Shown here: positions 21,236-33,783 of the stretch, piece after piece
How the letters are laid out: every line of letters begins with the position of its first letter
How positions within the stretch are numbered: the first letter of the stretch is position 1
Source of the DNA: Calvatia gigantea
Lineage: Eukaryota > Basidiomycota > Agaricomycetes > Agaricales > Lycoperdaceae
Assembly: GCA_025093985.1 (NCBI GenBank)
Contig: JACAAK010000016.1
Span: forward strand, 186,001-250,000
Direction of reading: 5' to 3'
DNA length: 64,000 nucleotides
Notes under the pieces: model-generated
Told to the model about the DNA's origin: nothing
The model's database searches: none
What the model saw: only the letters and a program-made list of their open reading frames with translations
Position numbers and translations under genes: made by a program

Positions 21236-23800
21236 ATATATATATATCAATATCCTGATCATTAGTTAATATTAGTTCACAGGTGATGCACAAGGGTAGT
21301 TCGGTGGTTTTCGGCGCCACTGATATTGGGGCAGTCGTGTTGTTAGGAGCAATCAATCATGAAATATCATCCTACAAATTCTCTGGTTGAGCCAACGAAT
21401 TAACGCCCTGATGTTATCCTTCCATTGAACAAATAGATGGGTTTACTCAGCAAATCAATCCACAGTTTTCGGGAAAAATAGAACCTGGTTTTAAAAGCTT
21501 GGGTGGAGCACCGTTGATGATGAATATTGAATCTCCACAGCAGTTGGTCCCAGAAGGCCATGTGTTGGCAAGAGGTGGTTTAGCCCGATTATGTAACTTA
21601 ATGAATTCTATGTCACTACCCGAGACAATGCTCAACAGTAAGTGAAGGCTGGTGTGATGCTGGGAGAATGCTTGGGATAGTACTACATGCGAACTACCAC
21701 GAAAGAAGTCTGATTGCACCGTTTGGAACACAATAGAGCCCCTTTACTGCGTCAGCGCCGTCACTGATGCAGGTTTGCGCGATACCGTCAGGTGCAACTC
21801 CATTCGCTCTTCACATTCTATAACGATTGTGTATCGGGCCGGTTAATTTGTTCGCTGTCGTGGGTGTAAGGGTGAACGCACGCCATTTCCAAAAATCCAT
21901 GTCGATGTAAGTACACCCTTTCTCGGTGAGGCAGGCTGCACATCACCGAAGTGATCCACTACATGTACCGCTGGATGTGTACTTGTGTACCAACCCGGAA
22001 ACAACAGGCGAAAACTGATGGGGCCGTTGCGAGAATTCGTAGGAACATTGGTTGCATACGAGCTGCCACGAAAGAAAGAAGTGGATTGTACCGACCAGGA
22101 CCCCCCAGATTGCGTCGGTGCCGGGGATGGGATTTGATGGATAGGAACTTGGGAGGCATTCTTGATGTCCAGCTTGCCGAGCGGCTATTAGCAAAGCGGC
22201 TTTGAGCGGAAGAATTCTCTCTTTTATAAGTAAGGGGCCGGGGTCAGGCAAAGTGTGTTGGGCGCGCCGCGGAGGAGAGAGGAGTCGACTCGTGCAGCTG
22301 AACACATCAGCGATACGACTCCTTGCACACTGCATTATCATTGATGTAGCCTGGGATTCACGGACTGTTAGATATACTACCAAAGAGGATTTGGGAACAA
22401 ACTGTATCTGTGCGTTGTAGCCATTTCCAGATTGCAGAATACAAGATTCTCAAGCACAAAGGGAACAAAACAGACTCCGATCTTGGAAACAGCAGGCAAA
22501 GGTCGCTCAAACATTACGAGAACCTATGTTTGTGGAGAGGTAAGTAAGTTAATGATGATGACACTTAGTTATATCATTATTCTGATCGTTGGTTAATATC
22601 AATTCGGGTAGTTTGGTGGTTTTCGGCGGCACTGATGTTGGGACGGTCGTGCTGTTAGGAACAATGAATGATGAAACATCATCCTACGGATTCTTTGATC
22701 GAACTGACGAGTTAAGGCTGTTGCATCCTTCCATTGAGCGCAAAGATGGGTTCGATCAGTGAATTTGCATCGATACCAGCGAATAGTTGGCTGGAAAGAT
22801 GGAACCTTATTTTAAAAGCCGGGGTGGAGCACCATCGATAATGAATGTTGAATCTACATCGTGATTGGTCTGGAAAATTAATGGCGTTGGCGGGGGCGGG
22901 GGGGGGGATCTAGCCTGGTTGTCCTAACTTTGTGAGTTCTATGTCGCTGTCATTCCCGAACTCGGTAGGGTAAGTTCTTTTCATTTTGGACTGTCCAATT
23001 AATAATTTTCTTGCGTAGGCGGGGAAAGGATCTGATAGGGCGAACCCAACGAGCTTGCCAGTGTGAGAGCTGTACCCGGATAGTACTAGTTGGATCTAAA
23101 TTCTCTAGAAAATATGTCTGTACAGAGGGAGCGCTCGGAACAAACGAAGGTCCTGAAAACAACGGACGAAGGGCGATGTGATGTTGCACATGCGAGAGGA
23201 AGTGTGGCTGGACCGATTAAAGCACAAACTGGAACATTTCAAAGCTAATCCATATTCAATTAAGGGGAACTTTTCTGATGCCGAACTCGCCAAGCGGCTG
23301 TTCGCGGAACGGGGTTGAGCGTAAGATGTTTTTTTTTTATAAATGAAAGGCCGGGGCCAGGTAAGGTGTGTTGGACGTGCCGCGGTCAAGGAGGAGGCGA
23401 GTTCGGCGATTGATCTCTGAGCTATATCAGCGACATAACCTCTCACAACACTGCGTTATCGCTGGTGCGGCACGGGGCTCGCGCATTATCTTTGAAACTT
23501 CCTCGTACCATCATTGTCTACATATTACCAACGGATTGAGCGGAATAAGCTGTACCTCTGCATAGTAACTGGATTTGGAAGCAGCAGGTAAAGGTCGTTA
23601 GGATACTCAATGCGAGAAGTCAGGATAGGACAAGCAAGCTGCCATCGGAACAACAGTCGTACCAATTGACGTTCAAACAGAAACCCTTGGACTATGTCGA
23701 GGTAGATATTCATTGGAAAGTGAGGTATTTCGAGTATCCAACTGGCCGAACGGCTGTTAGCGAAGTAGACCTTGACCGTAGGAAACTCACCTGACAGTGA
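21236..23800. repeat. Array of diverged noncoding modules upstream of gene B
   Basis: 21240-21620 recurs at 22545-22940 (shared GGTGGTTTTCGGCG and a GGGTGGAGCACC block). 22150-22350 recurs at 23265-23470: GCCGAGCGGCT-like motif, a TTTTATAA-like box, then a GGCCGGGG(T/C)CAGG block. A third trace of the GCCGAACGGCTGTTAGCGAA motif is near 23740. The modules are about 1.1-1.3 kb apart. No coding capacity is seen. They look like repeated promoter/upstream regions left by gene duplication. Confidence 0.6.
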
Positions 23801-23877
23801 TTTGTCAATAAATCGCCAGAGGCCAAACTACTCACGTCGAATATTAGACCCTCTCACTGCCACCGTTCTATATATAC

Positions 23878-24600
23878 TTAGCGTCTGTATTCCTCCAGTT
23901 TATTAGTTCCCCATGGGTAAAGTGGAGGATTGCACGGAACCGGAGGGTATATATCGACGTACGGCCATTTCTGTCCGGTGGAGGAGCGGCCTTGGGAATC
24001 AATCAAGGGAGAATTTGACCCCAATTGTTTACTGAAGAAACCTGGGAAATCGACAACGTGGTTCCGAGAGTTCCTCGTGGAGCTCATGAACAAGTTAGAC
24101 CGGGAAGGCAGCGTATTCGGTTACGAATAACGACCGTTGAAACGTTGACCTGCAGGCCGTTCGCGGGTTCGTTTCTGACTGAGAGAGCTCCTCTTGTGTT
24201 TGATACCAGGTCCACAGGAGTACAAGGGGGTTAGGAGGACATATTCCAGGGGGTCACCGGTCACCAGTCACCGTCAGCTTGGCTTCTTTTCTGTGCTTCC
24301 CTGTCTTCTCCGCGCGGTAAATGCTGGTAAATGTGGGATGCTGCGGAGGATTACCTAACGCCAAGACAAGACCTAGAACTCATGCTAAGTTGGGGTTAAG
24401 CTAACGGAAAATGGATAACGTTCTGGCATATAATGGATATATCAACGACAACTATTTTCGATAGTGCTCGGGGAGCAACCAGAAGCAGGTAAGTGGTTGT
24501 TAGTGCTTATGCAGAGGGTATGGTCGTTGTACTTGCGTTGTGCACCAGAGGAGCGAGTGCCGAGCTGGTTAAGCACGGACACGATGGTGAATAATTAATA
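23878..24600. other. Unassigned stretch with one short open frame
   Basis: An open frame at 23930-24130 on the plus strand (about 66 codons, ending FVELMNKLDREGSVFGYE) reads like coding sequence but has no recognised domain and no clear start; it may be an exon remnant. Otherwise nothing seen. Confidence 0.25.
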
Positions 24601-24762
24601 CTCTATTTAATATTATTTGTGATAACTGTGACTGACGACACGATTTGTAACGCTGTGTTGTGCCCTGTGTTCTTTGTCTCCATCACTCCTCTCTCTCACC
24701 TTGCCTCACTCCTTCTTCGCTCCTTGCCTGATACCCTGTCTGCGGCCTCCAATAGATGGACC

Positions 24763-26515
24763 ATGCCAACGTATATCCTTCGTCAGTATCTCCTTCCTCC
24801 CTTTTTTAACTCACGTCCTCTTCGGTCGCTAACGGACTCCTTTTGGCATTTTTTTGACACACCTATTGTTGGCGTTTCGGCTTCACACCCCGTTCCACCC
24901 TACCCTTTACACTTACTTCACTCTTAATCCTAAACCTGCACTTACTTGACTTTCTAGTGGATCATCTTCCGAGTCTCACGACGCCAACAGCTCAGCTTCC
25001 ATCCACCCCGTTCTAACAGACCGGGAACGTGAGCGCTCACGACTTATGACGCCTACCACTCCATCTACAGTGACACTCGAGAGACCTATGCCCCCATTTA
25101 TGTCTTCCAGCAGTCACTCCCCTGGCTCGGGAGGGACAGGAGGAAGAGATGGAGGGCCCTATCTCAACCTTAGCGGTAGTAGTGGCAGTACCGTTGCTAG
25201 TGGCCCACCGAGTCCAGTGACGGCTCACGCCCCGCTCCCCTCCGACCACCAGAAACTCACATCGGAGAATTCGAGTGTATCGCTGAGTGTCAATTATCTG
25301 CCGAAGAAATTTTCTAGTACGATGTTGAACCCTGTTGGGGCTGGTGCGAGGAGGCGGAAGGGGTTGGGCACCAAGAAAGGTGCTGGTGGGCCGCAGATAC
25401 CGAAGTTGGGAGGAGGTGTGGAAGCGTTTAGGAGTGGGGAGGCGAGGATGCCTGAAGACGGGGATGATGATTATGATGGTGTGAATTTAAAAAGTGGGAG
25501 TTGGTTTGCGGCCGCTCAGGCTGGTGCTCGTAAAATGCGGTGGAATAGATTCAAGTGGACGTTGCTCCTTGCCAATATCGCGGTACGTCCCTCCTCTTAT
25601 TCCCTTATCTTTCTTTTTTTTTTTTTTTGACACTAATCTTTCATTACGATAGCTCTCAGCATACTCCCTTGTCGGACTAGTCTTCTGTCTTTGCACCTGG
25701 TTCGACGTCTGGACACACGCCGACATCGTCCGCCTAAGCAACCACACCGAACTCGTCATCTCCACCCTCGCCGCCTCCCTCGGCATCATCACATCTATGA
25801 TCGGATGGGCCGGCATCCTCCTCAACAACCGTTCCTTCCTCGCCGTCTACACCCTCTCCCTCTGGATCACCTTCGTATTCCTCGTCGCACCAGGCTACCT
25901 CACCTACAAACGCCATACCTTCAACCTCGAAGGTAAAATCAACGCTCAATGGTCACGGGACCTCGGTGCCGAAGGCCGACTGCGCATCCAAGATCAACTC
26001 AAATGCTGCGGCTACTTTTCCCCGTTTATCGAAGCTACCGTGAGCCAGACTTGTTATTCTAGGAGCGTGTTGCCAGGCTGTAAGTTGAGGTATATGCAGT
26101 TTGAGAGGATGGTGTTGAGGAGGTGGTATGCGATTGTGTTTGCGTTGGTGCCGCTGCACATTTTAATAACGGTGGCGGGGCTTTTGTGTTCGAATCATGT
26201 GACGTATAGGTTTGGGAAGGGGATGATGCCAAAGGCGTATCGGTTGAGTTTGAATAGTATGGCGGTGATTATGGATCAATATGCAAAGTACGTGTTGCGG
26301 GATGTCTATTTTGGTGGTGTTCGTAACATAACTGATTTGTTTTTTTTTTGGCTTACTTTAGTCGACTTGCGGAGCAGTACGGAAGTGATGTTGCGTCTGA
26401 TGTGTTAGCAAGGTCACGATCAAATTTGCAGTTGGATGCGTTACCGAGTGTCGGGTATGCACCCAGCAAGCCTCAGACCAAGTACGATTCGGTGAACACT
26501 CAGCATTCGACTTGA
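24763..26515 (+). CDS. tsp2: Tsp2-type fungal tetraspanin
   Basis: Exons 24958-25582, 25653-26287 and 26362-26515 join in phase. The 5' end is uncertain: a 23-nt first exon 24763-24785 (ATG at 24763) fits the splice phase, or translation could start at ATG 25046. The long N-terminal cytoplasmic region (TDRERERSRLMTPTTPST) is serine/glycine rich. Four membrane spans: ANIALSAYSLVGLVFCLC, LVISTLAASLGIITSMIGWA, VYTLSLWITFVFLVAPGYL and IVFALVPLHILITVAGLLC. The large extracellular loop has the tetraspanin CCG motif (QLKCCGYFSPF) plus further cysteines (SQTC, LPGC). After TM4 comes NHVTYRFGKGMMPKAYRLS, typical of basidiomycete Tsp2. About 475 residues, no breaks. Tetraspanins organise plasma-membrane protein complexes; fungal ones are linked to hyphal growth and host penetration. 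Confidence 0.9.
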
Positions 26516-27998
26516 GTTACGACGAATTCCCTTTTTTTTTTTGCATCTCGCTCGGACTTCCTCCCCCCCTACTTCCATCCTCCTATGCCCTTTCCCATTT
26601 TAAACCCATTCATGAGCTATCATCGGACATATTTGCCTAGAAACAATGGTCGGACTTGAACGAACATAGATTCTCCCTCTATTCTGTTCTTTTTCCCTCC
26701 CTTCTGGTTTCCTTTCCTTTTCTTTTTTTCAACAATCTCACTCCTTTGACGCCTTTTCATTCTTTCACTCAAATTAACACGCATAACGAACAGGATACTT
26801 TAGAATTTATAAACGTGGACTTATCTATCTCCATTTTTTAATCAACAATTCTCCCCTGATGAAACTGGTGTACTGTTATATCAGGCAACAAAGACGCAGG
26901 GTGGGTGTTGGATTGAAGAACGGGGCGCTTGACGACAGCTTCAGACCCTCAGTTCGCCTTTCGAGGGCGCTCCGGAGGCATCAAATTCATTTATCAAGCC
27001 AGCTCCTATATAATGATTGACACTCAGGAGGGTCTAGCTTCGTTTTAACCTGTTAATTAATAACAATGGAGACCCAACACTGGTCACCTAAGTTAACCAC
27101 TGCGCCGACGAGTTAAAGTGGCAAACGTCATATCATTGTCATACCGACTTTAAAAAGTGCGTGTAGAGTATGCCGTATTGAAGAATACACCTCCTGAGAC
27201 CGATACGACATCAATATGACCGGGTTACATCGACTTGTGGGTGCAGTGATAGGTCCTACTAGGTGGTGCCTCGCAGATCTATTCGGTTTTGGTCTTGAGG
27301 TAAATATAAATTGGACTTTCCCCAAAGGCACTCTGATGGGACCTATTCGAAATTTGCGCCGCGCTTGTTAAGTATGATCAACTGGTCAAAACTCAAACAA
27401 ACTTGGACATCTCGCCTGGAGATCTGTTTCATGCACCTGAGGAAAACGTCCACTTACTGTTACGTGCACACTTACCTTGTAGGTTGTCTTCCCTAAAGGG
27501 CGTCTATACAGACTTACTCCCAATAGAGTTAACGCGGGGATCTATATATAGAGGGGATCCACTCAGGGACTTGTCTCTATATATAGTCGGTCAAGAAGTA
27601 AGGCGAGTCACTTGTTAGACGAGGCCTAGGATTGTGGAAGATAAGAGGCTGGTAGCCAGTTCAAACTGTCTACTACAAGGAGTATCTAACTAGCTACTTA
27701 TACTGGATAAGTCAGAAGAAAGATAATGGACAAAGGATATGTGGATGTGTTGAACATCCACCATATAGGGAGAGACAGAATACAAGAAAGGAAACATAAA
27801 CACTATATCAGGTAGGGAGGGGAGTAGTGGCGAATCCAGAGTCCTAAAGAGGGAAAGAGAGAAGGGTAAACTAATAGTACATACATGGATATTAAATAAA
27901 GAAGTGGACAAGAAAGGGATAAGTCCGTAAAAGGATAATGCTAGAATAAGAAGTCATAACAACCTCCCCCTATCCCCCTTTCACCAGATCGAGTAAAT
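26516..27998. other. Intergenic region with a MITE and AT-rich, possible LTR-derived sequence
   Basis: 26516-27090 has no gene. 27613-27961 starts TGTTAGACGA and ends AGTCATAACA like an LTR, but no target duplication or second copy was found, so it is not called. The segment just before the kinase start is purine/AT rich. Confidence 0.35.
27094..27251. mobile_element. MITE, about 158 bp, TA-flanked
   Basis: Imperfect terminal inverted repeats (left ACCACTGCGCCGACGAGTT; right the complement of AAGTCGATGTAACCC-type sequence ending GTGCAGTGATA) flanked by TA. The interior resembles 36464-36618 and 55896-56050. No coding capacity; it would need a transposase in trans, and TA targeting suggests a Tc1/mariner-class source. 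Confidence 0.65.
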
Positions 27999-30520
27999 AT
28001 GTCGGAGCCAGCTGCAGAAGAGGTGTGGCGGCTCCTAACCACGCTTCTGGCAAACAAATCGGCCTACAAGGCCTTGCTCGGCTTGAAAGATGACAAGGCG
28101 CAGGCAATGCTGGACATTTTGCACAAGGCAAGTCAGTCTCCTACTTCCTACCCTCTCCATTCCTACGTAGTATACTCAACGTTAATTAGGTATTAGATAG
28201 TCAGGATGTCCCGGCAAAGTTAGGGCATGCCGCCTTGTATGCGACGATGCGTTTGTGCGCGGCTTCTGGCGCTTATCCCCGATGTTTGGCGCTTCAAGAA
28301 ATTCGTTATGAAACCAAGCCGGTAGCATCGGGAGCCTTCGGGGACATCTGGAAAGGATATCATAGGAACCATCCTGTCTCCCTCAAGGTTGCTCGGGTGT
28401 ATCAAGGTTCTGATGTTGAACACCTTATCAAGGTCAACATTTCGCCCGTTAAATACTCCACTCGAACTGATATTGTCGTCTTCAGACTTATATGAGGGAA
28501 GCAATTATGTGGAGCCATCTCAGTCACCCTAATGTCCTACCATTTTACGGTATATACCAAGTCGACGAACGCCTTGGTTGCGTTTGCTTGGTATCACCGT
28601 GGATGCAGAACGGTAATGTGAACGAGTACCTGAAAGCACAGCCCGAAGCACCTCGTCTTCCACTGGTTCGTATCTACGTAGAGGTCGCTCAGCAAGAATG
28701 ACGCACCATGTTTATTAGGTTCACGATATTATAGCGGGGCTCAGGTATCTACATAACCAATCCGTCGTTCATGGTGATCTGAAAGGAGTACGTTCACTAG
28801 GAACTTTAATAACCTCTTCCACAATCTCACACTTTACGACAGGCAAATATCCTCATTTCCGGTGTTGGATCGGCTTGTCTTGCGGATTTCGGTTTATCGT
28901 CATTGATTGATTCGGAGATTTTGCGATGGACGTCGCTGAAGACAATGACGCGGGTTGGTGGTACTGTACGATGGCAAGCTCCAGAACTTATGGACGACCC
29001 CGACGATGGTTCCCGGCCCACGCTTCCTGCCGATGTTTATTCAGTCGCATCTGTTATGTATGAGGTACTTTGTCAGCGTATTGTTGCGTCGGAAAGTCAC
29101 TGACTGAATGACACGAACAGGTGTTTACTGATCAATTACCCTTCCATGAGATCCGGAATGACACCACCGTAATGTTACGAGTAATGAAGGGGATCAGGCC
29201 AACTAGGCCTTCCCCAGATCAAGCCTTGGAGTTATCGGCTGAGATATGGGACGTCATGGAAAGATGTTGGAGTCACACTCCCGGTGAAAGGCCATCCGTT
29301 GATCAGGTCTCCGAAAAACTGGCCAGGATCAATCCAACAGAATCCACCCTCAAACGAATGTATGTGCAAAAGTTCGAACGGAAGGAGGATGCGGAATTGG
29401 ATGCACCGACTGCGTTGTCTTTTAGGGCCGCTATGCGTGGTCAGAGTGCTAACTTTTCCGGGGCCGAGGTTGACCTTTTGCGGAAATATGCTGGGGGTTC
29501 CTCGCAAGTCACCTTGGGTGCAAATTCTCCCCTGCCACCCTTTGACGGCCACGATGCCATTATCCATAGCACAGGACTGTATGCACCAACCATGCAAATG
29601 ACGGCCGAGCCCGATATGGGAACGAGGGCTTTTCCTTCCGAGGCAGCAGTCAGTACCGACAATTCCAACACCCTCGATAGATCTCGGGCAGCTTTGGAAG
29701 TGTCGATCCAGTCTCCCACGCCTTACCTCCCACCAGAACCTTGGTCTCAACCAGTTTTATTTCATGCCTCCATGACCCCCTATGCCACCGGTCCCAATGT
29801 AGCCTCTGCACAACCTATCAGATCTCTTCGCCCACCATCACCACCGCGATACAACTCTCAACCTTTCTTCGATCCTTTGGGGTATGGACCACGACCTAGT
29901 CATCTGTATGACTACCCTAATCCAGTTATTCACAACGGCCAACGACCTGTGCCCGTCATCCATCCACTCCTCGACGGTGAAAACCCACGCTTCAATTTGC
30001 TCTTCGACCTTTCTTCTCCCATGTTCGGACCTGTCAAACGCACAGCTTTTGGTCACAGCGCACCTCTCGGTATAGGAGAACTCAGGGCCCCTTTTTCAGC
30101 TCTTGCACTTAAAAACATCAACATCGTGTGTGATTTGATTCCACAATGGCCTCTGCGTATTGGTCTCGACTGGAATTTTAAGGCTACTCAGTCTCCATGG
30201 TCTGAATATCCTGCTGAGCTCGAGCTGGGTTGATTTCGGTAGGGGTAATCCTGAGGGCGTTACACCATCATTTTAGGGAGAGGGTTACAGATATGGACTG
30301 GGCGCAGTTGAGTCCAGAGGAGGAGATAAAGGTTGCGAGGGCGTATACTGTGCGATGTAAAGCTCTAGGACCAGGGGCTGTAGAGGAGAAGAGTCGCGGT
30401 GTGAGGAGGGTTGATTGTGTGAAGGGAAGAGTTTGGTTTAGGGGCTTGACAAGGGCGGGGGATAGTTTCGACGCTTTCAAGTTGCATCTGGACAGGAATA
30501 GTGGACATTCTGGGTCTTAA
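27999..30520 (+). CDS. Kinase 1: TKL-like protein kinase with C-terminal DUF6699-like domain
   Basis: Exons 27999-28127, 28190-28432, 28486-28665, 28719-28787, 28843-29064 and 29121-30233 join in phase to 651 codons. The first intron uses a GC donor (AAG/GCAAGT). Kinase features: glycine loop ASGAFGDIWKG, beta-3 lysine in VSLKVARVY, catalytic loop VVHGDLKGANIL (HGD in place of HRD), DFG in ADFGLSS, APE in RWQAPEL, and C-lobe WSHTPGERPS. This is the style of the expanded mushroom TKL kinases. A 250-residue proline/serine-rich linker follows, then HPLLDGENPRFNLLFDLSSP, matching DUF6699-type domains. The frame stops at 30233, but that domain continues in the next frame at 30230-30520 (SVGVILRALHHHFRERVTD), so one small indel (real or sequencing) separates them. 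Substrates unknown. Confidence 0.85.
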
Positions 30521-30850
30521 TATGTTCATGAATTGTGGCCGATTTCCTTTTGATTTTTGAGGCGTGAGTATTTTTGGTGGTCCCCCCTCCCACTCGACAG
30601 TGGACCATCCAAGTTATTCCCAATAGATTCACGAAAACCCCATGGTGGCGGAAACTCCGAGAGCAGGAGATAGTTTCGACATCCTCAAGTTGCATTTGGT
30701 TAGGAATAGTCCTGGGTCATAATACAGTTATGAACATTGTCCAATTTCCTTTGGATAATTTAAGGCATGAGTAGCTTTGGTCACCGCCGTGGTCGCACCC
30801 TTGGCGGGCCATTCAACAGTGGACCATTCCTAATAGATTCATGAAAGCCC
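30446..30850 (+). repeat. Tandem duplication of the 3' end of kinase 1
   Basis: 30455-30650 and 30665-30850 are diverged direct copies. Both run from the codons around GATAGTTTCGAC, TCAAGTTGCAT and AGGAATAGT through the following 3' region to CAATAGATTCA / TAATAGATTCA. The second copy has no open frame. Confidence 0.7.
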
Positions 30851-31496
30851 TGATAGTTGCCTGGTATTTCTCGATTTAGGCAAATATCGGGGACAAGATC
30901 GAAAGAGCAGGCTATGGCTATGAAGCCTATGTTCAAGCAGAGAACATACCCCACATATCATTCAGGGTCATTCCCTTCTTGCTGTCGTCCGTGCCATTTT
31001 AAGTGACATGGCCAGGACGTTGTTTTATAAAAAAAGCCAGACCAGACTCTCATATACTTGAGTATTGCGCACCCCCGAAATGCAGGGCCAATCCGCAGTC
31101 CCTTGAGGTGTGGCAGGTCTGGACCAGCGAGATCCGAGCACGACTCCGTCTTCTTGACTCTCTACACCATCCATCCAGCTCAGGCACCGCCCCGATTCGA
31201 TGCCTCATGCATTATTTATTGCTTCGGGGATCAATGTATAACACTCTTCAACATTCGTCGGCCACCCAGACGCTGGCGACATCACAGCCTTATCTCCCTT
31301 TTACGTGAGTTGTGCTGTCAGAAATCAGGGCGACAACGTCGGCCTCTCATCTTTTCAGGCAAACTTTGAGGCACATCCTTCAAGTCGTGTGCGAGCCCCA
31401 ACCCATCCCCGATTTGTGCCGACAAGTGACTGCATTAACCTCGTCTTATTAGCCTTCTCCAGATGTCTTCCGCTCACCTTCCCTCGCTCCGCTCCG
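30851..31496. other. Intergenic, no gene seen
   Basis: No supported gene. Open frames around 31003-31369 overlap each other in different frames without codon bias. Confidence 0.3.
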
Positions 31497-33090
31497 ATGC
31501 AGCTCACACAGTCGTTCTTCACTGATTCTTCTATATCGCTGAAAGAAAACGTGGTCAAAAACGTCCTCTTCTGTGCATCTTCCGTCAACCTCCAATACGC
31601 CATCTTCAACTTCTGCGCGTATATCGCATACCTCACGACAGAATACATCTCCTTCCTCATGTTCGCTGAAGACTACGTCCAGCGGTTTTTTTATCACATC
31701 ACGGGGGATTAACAGAAGCACTATCATTGTCTTGGTGTTTACCATCTCTTCCACCCTTGCAAATTTGTACGACAGCCTCCTCTGGGCTGTCGACTCCCCA
31801 GGATACGTAAAGTGCTCGAAGCTCGTCAATGGAAACGCGGTTTCCCCATTCCTCCTACAGAATCCCTCCTATGTCTCCATCGTCAATAATTTGGGCCATA
31901 ACCTTGATCGCGTCGACATCAATGAATCCCTTACTTTTAATCTCTTCAAACCCGGCTTCAACTTTTCGTTTTCCCCAGCCGAGTACGTACGATCTCCCCA
32001 GGTGATTATGCTTCCAAAACCCATGGACTTGGCCGTTGGTCCTCGCATCTTTCTTGACGGGGAAGGTTTCAGTCTCACTCTCAACAACGTGTTGTTGGGT
32101 TGGAAGGTTGATGGGAGGCCATGCCTGGGGAACGATGGCGGGAATGGGACCGTTCTCTTTTGGCAATGCACTTTCTCGAATGCAGACAGTACCGGTCTCT
32201 TGAAACAAACTGCTGACTTTCGTGGGCATGGTGGAACGATGGCGTAATGACGCCCGTCAATTCTGAACGCTCGGATAATCCCTGGACATCATATAGCACT
32301 TATGGAGACACGGGTGTGATGAAGCAGGTGGTCACATTCACGAAAGGCAACAGGCGACATACCTTTCTGCATACAGTCTTGAAGGTTTCCATGCTCTCCA
32401 AAGAGAATCTTCCTGACGATGAAATTCAGACGATGCTACGTAGGATATACGCGCCTGGGGGTGGCGATGCTGATTCGTTGCAGTTGGCGGATCGCTTTGC
32501 CTAACGTTGTCTGGATATGCAGAAGAGTGGGTTGAACAGCAGCACAATGGGATTCACAGTTCAAGATAACGAGCGGCCATACAAGCACCGTGTTTTTCAA
32601 CAACGAGTGCTTAACAGAGAGGCCCCTGCGGCTGTTGCGCGTACCGTTGAGCTTGTTAGATCGGAAACAATTCCAGAACCCGTCCAGTCTCTTGTTCCAT
32701 GTGACGACTGGAACGCCAACCGTGGAGAGTCTGGTGGAGTGATAGTTCCGTATCCATCGTAGTCAATCCCTCCGGCACTCGTTTCCTTGGGCAAATTGAT
32801 ATCTCTTCTGTCGCGCTCATTGTCGGTTTGTTAGGCGATGGGAATAACAACACTAACACGGTTGCGTTCAATGCAACTGGGGAGAATTGGTATGCTCATA
32901 ATCAGACATGAATCGACCAGCTCCTTCTTTCATGGGCGTTTCTCCTTGGTGGGGATACGAGTACGGCGCGTATGTGATGAACATCTCCGAGTTACTGGGG
33001 TGCTGTCGTCAGTGCGGGTACTCTAGAAGAGACTTCAACCACAACAAATCTACTATACCAAGTGAGAAGGGCGATAGTTCTGGACTTTCA
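31497..33090 (+). pseudogene. Agaricomycete large membrane protein, decayed
   Basis: Fragments of one protein lie in order. An N-terminal part starts at ATG 31497. A second part begins near 31710 (STIIVLVFTISSTLANLYDS, then LLWAVDSPGYV) and runs to 32230. The third is 32247-32504 (VMKQVVTFTKGNRRHTFLHT), the fourth 32513-32759 after a TAA at 32502, and a fifth is about 32760-33080 (RFLGQIDISSVALIVGLLGD). The LYDxxLWxxDSPGY and FTKGxRRHTFLHT signatures match a large uncharacterised agaricomycete family with an ectodomain between membrane spans. At least four frame breaks separate the parts, one at a G run near 31706. A partial second copy is at 50010-50340. Confidence 0.7.
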
Positions 33091-33783
33091 CGGCGATAAT
33101 CATGAATGTGAGTGATCTGTTGTTTATGTGACCTCGTGAGTCCAGCTCTGCTCATCGGTGAACCAATTCTGACATTCATGAAAAGTCTGTCGGTTTATCC
33201 TTTATTCTTAATTTGGAGAGACATCACGTTCTCTTGGGTTGGTAAAAGGTTGATAATTGTATTATTTGAATACACGACATTGCGCAATAACTGTCTTCCT
33301 TTACGATACCAAAAATTCAAACCAACGAGTTGTACATCGACTCTCCTCCGTTATCTTTTGGTATTCTATCGTAGATACCGTGGTTGACCTCGACTCCATT
33401 GTGCCCATGGTATGAATGACTCTCTCCAATCGCCACCAATTATCTTATACATGTCTTTAGTACCGTTGATTTATACAGCTGCACCCCCGGGACTGGTGAG
33501 TTCGGGATTAGACATGCCATCGTACATTCGCTCGGGTGAACGCACAAAATTCGTATACCCTTTCCCTCCTAGTGTCTGTATTTACATATTTCGTGAGCCT
33601 GTTATTACTTTGATCGCCTCTCACAGCTAAAAACATACACTACCGATATATGTCACCATCCATATTTACTGTAACACTGGATGTGGGAGGAAACGGACCG
33701 TGGTTCCAGCACAAAAAATGCCTGCTGTGTGGACAAGAAAGTGAACACAGCCTCCTACCCCAAGAGACTCATCGCTCGACCCA
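33091..33783. other. Intergenic, duplicated at 50341-51014
   Basis: No supported gene. The whole stretch recurs almost identically (a single missing base near 50464) upstream of the second copy of kinase 2. A 72-codon open frame at 33412-33630 is present in both copies but resembles nothing known. Confidence 0.4.

Noticed and set aside
27613..27961. Possible solo LTR (TGTTAGACGA to AGTCATAACA)
   Set aside because: Flanking bases do not match as a target duplication and no second copy is present; left as a note only.
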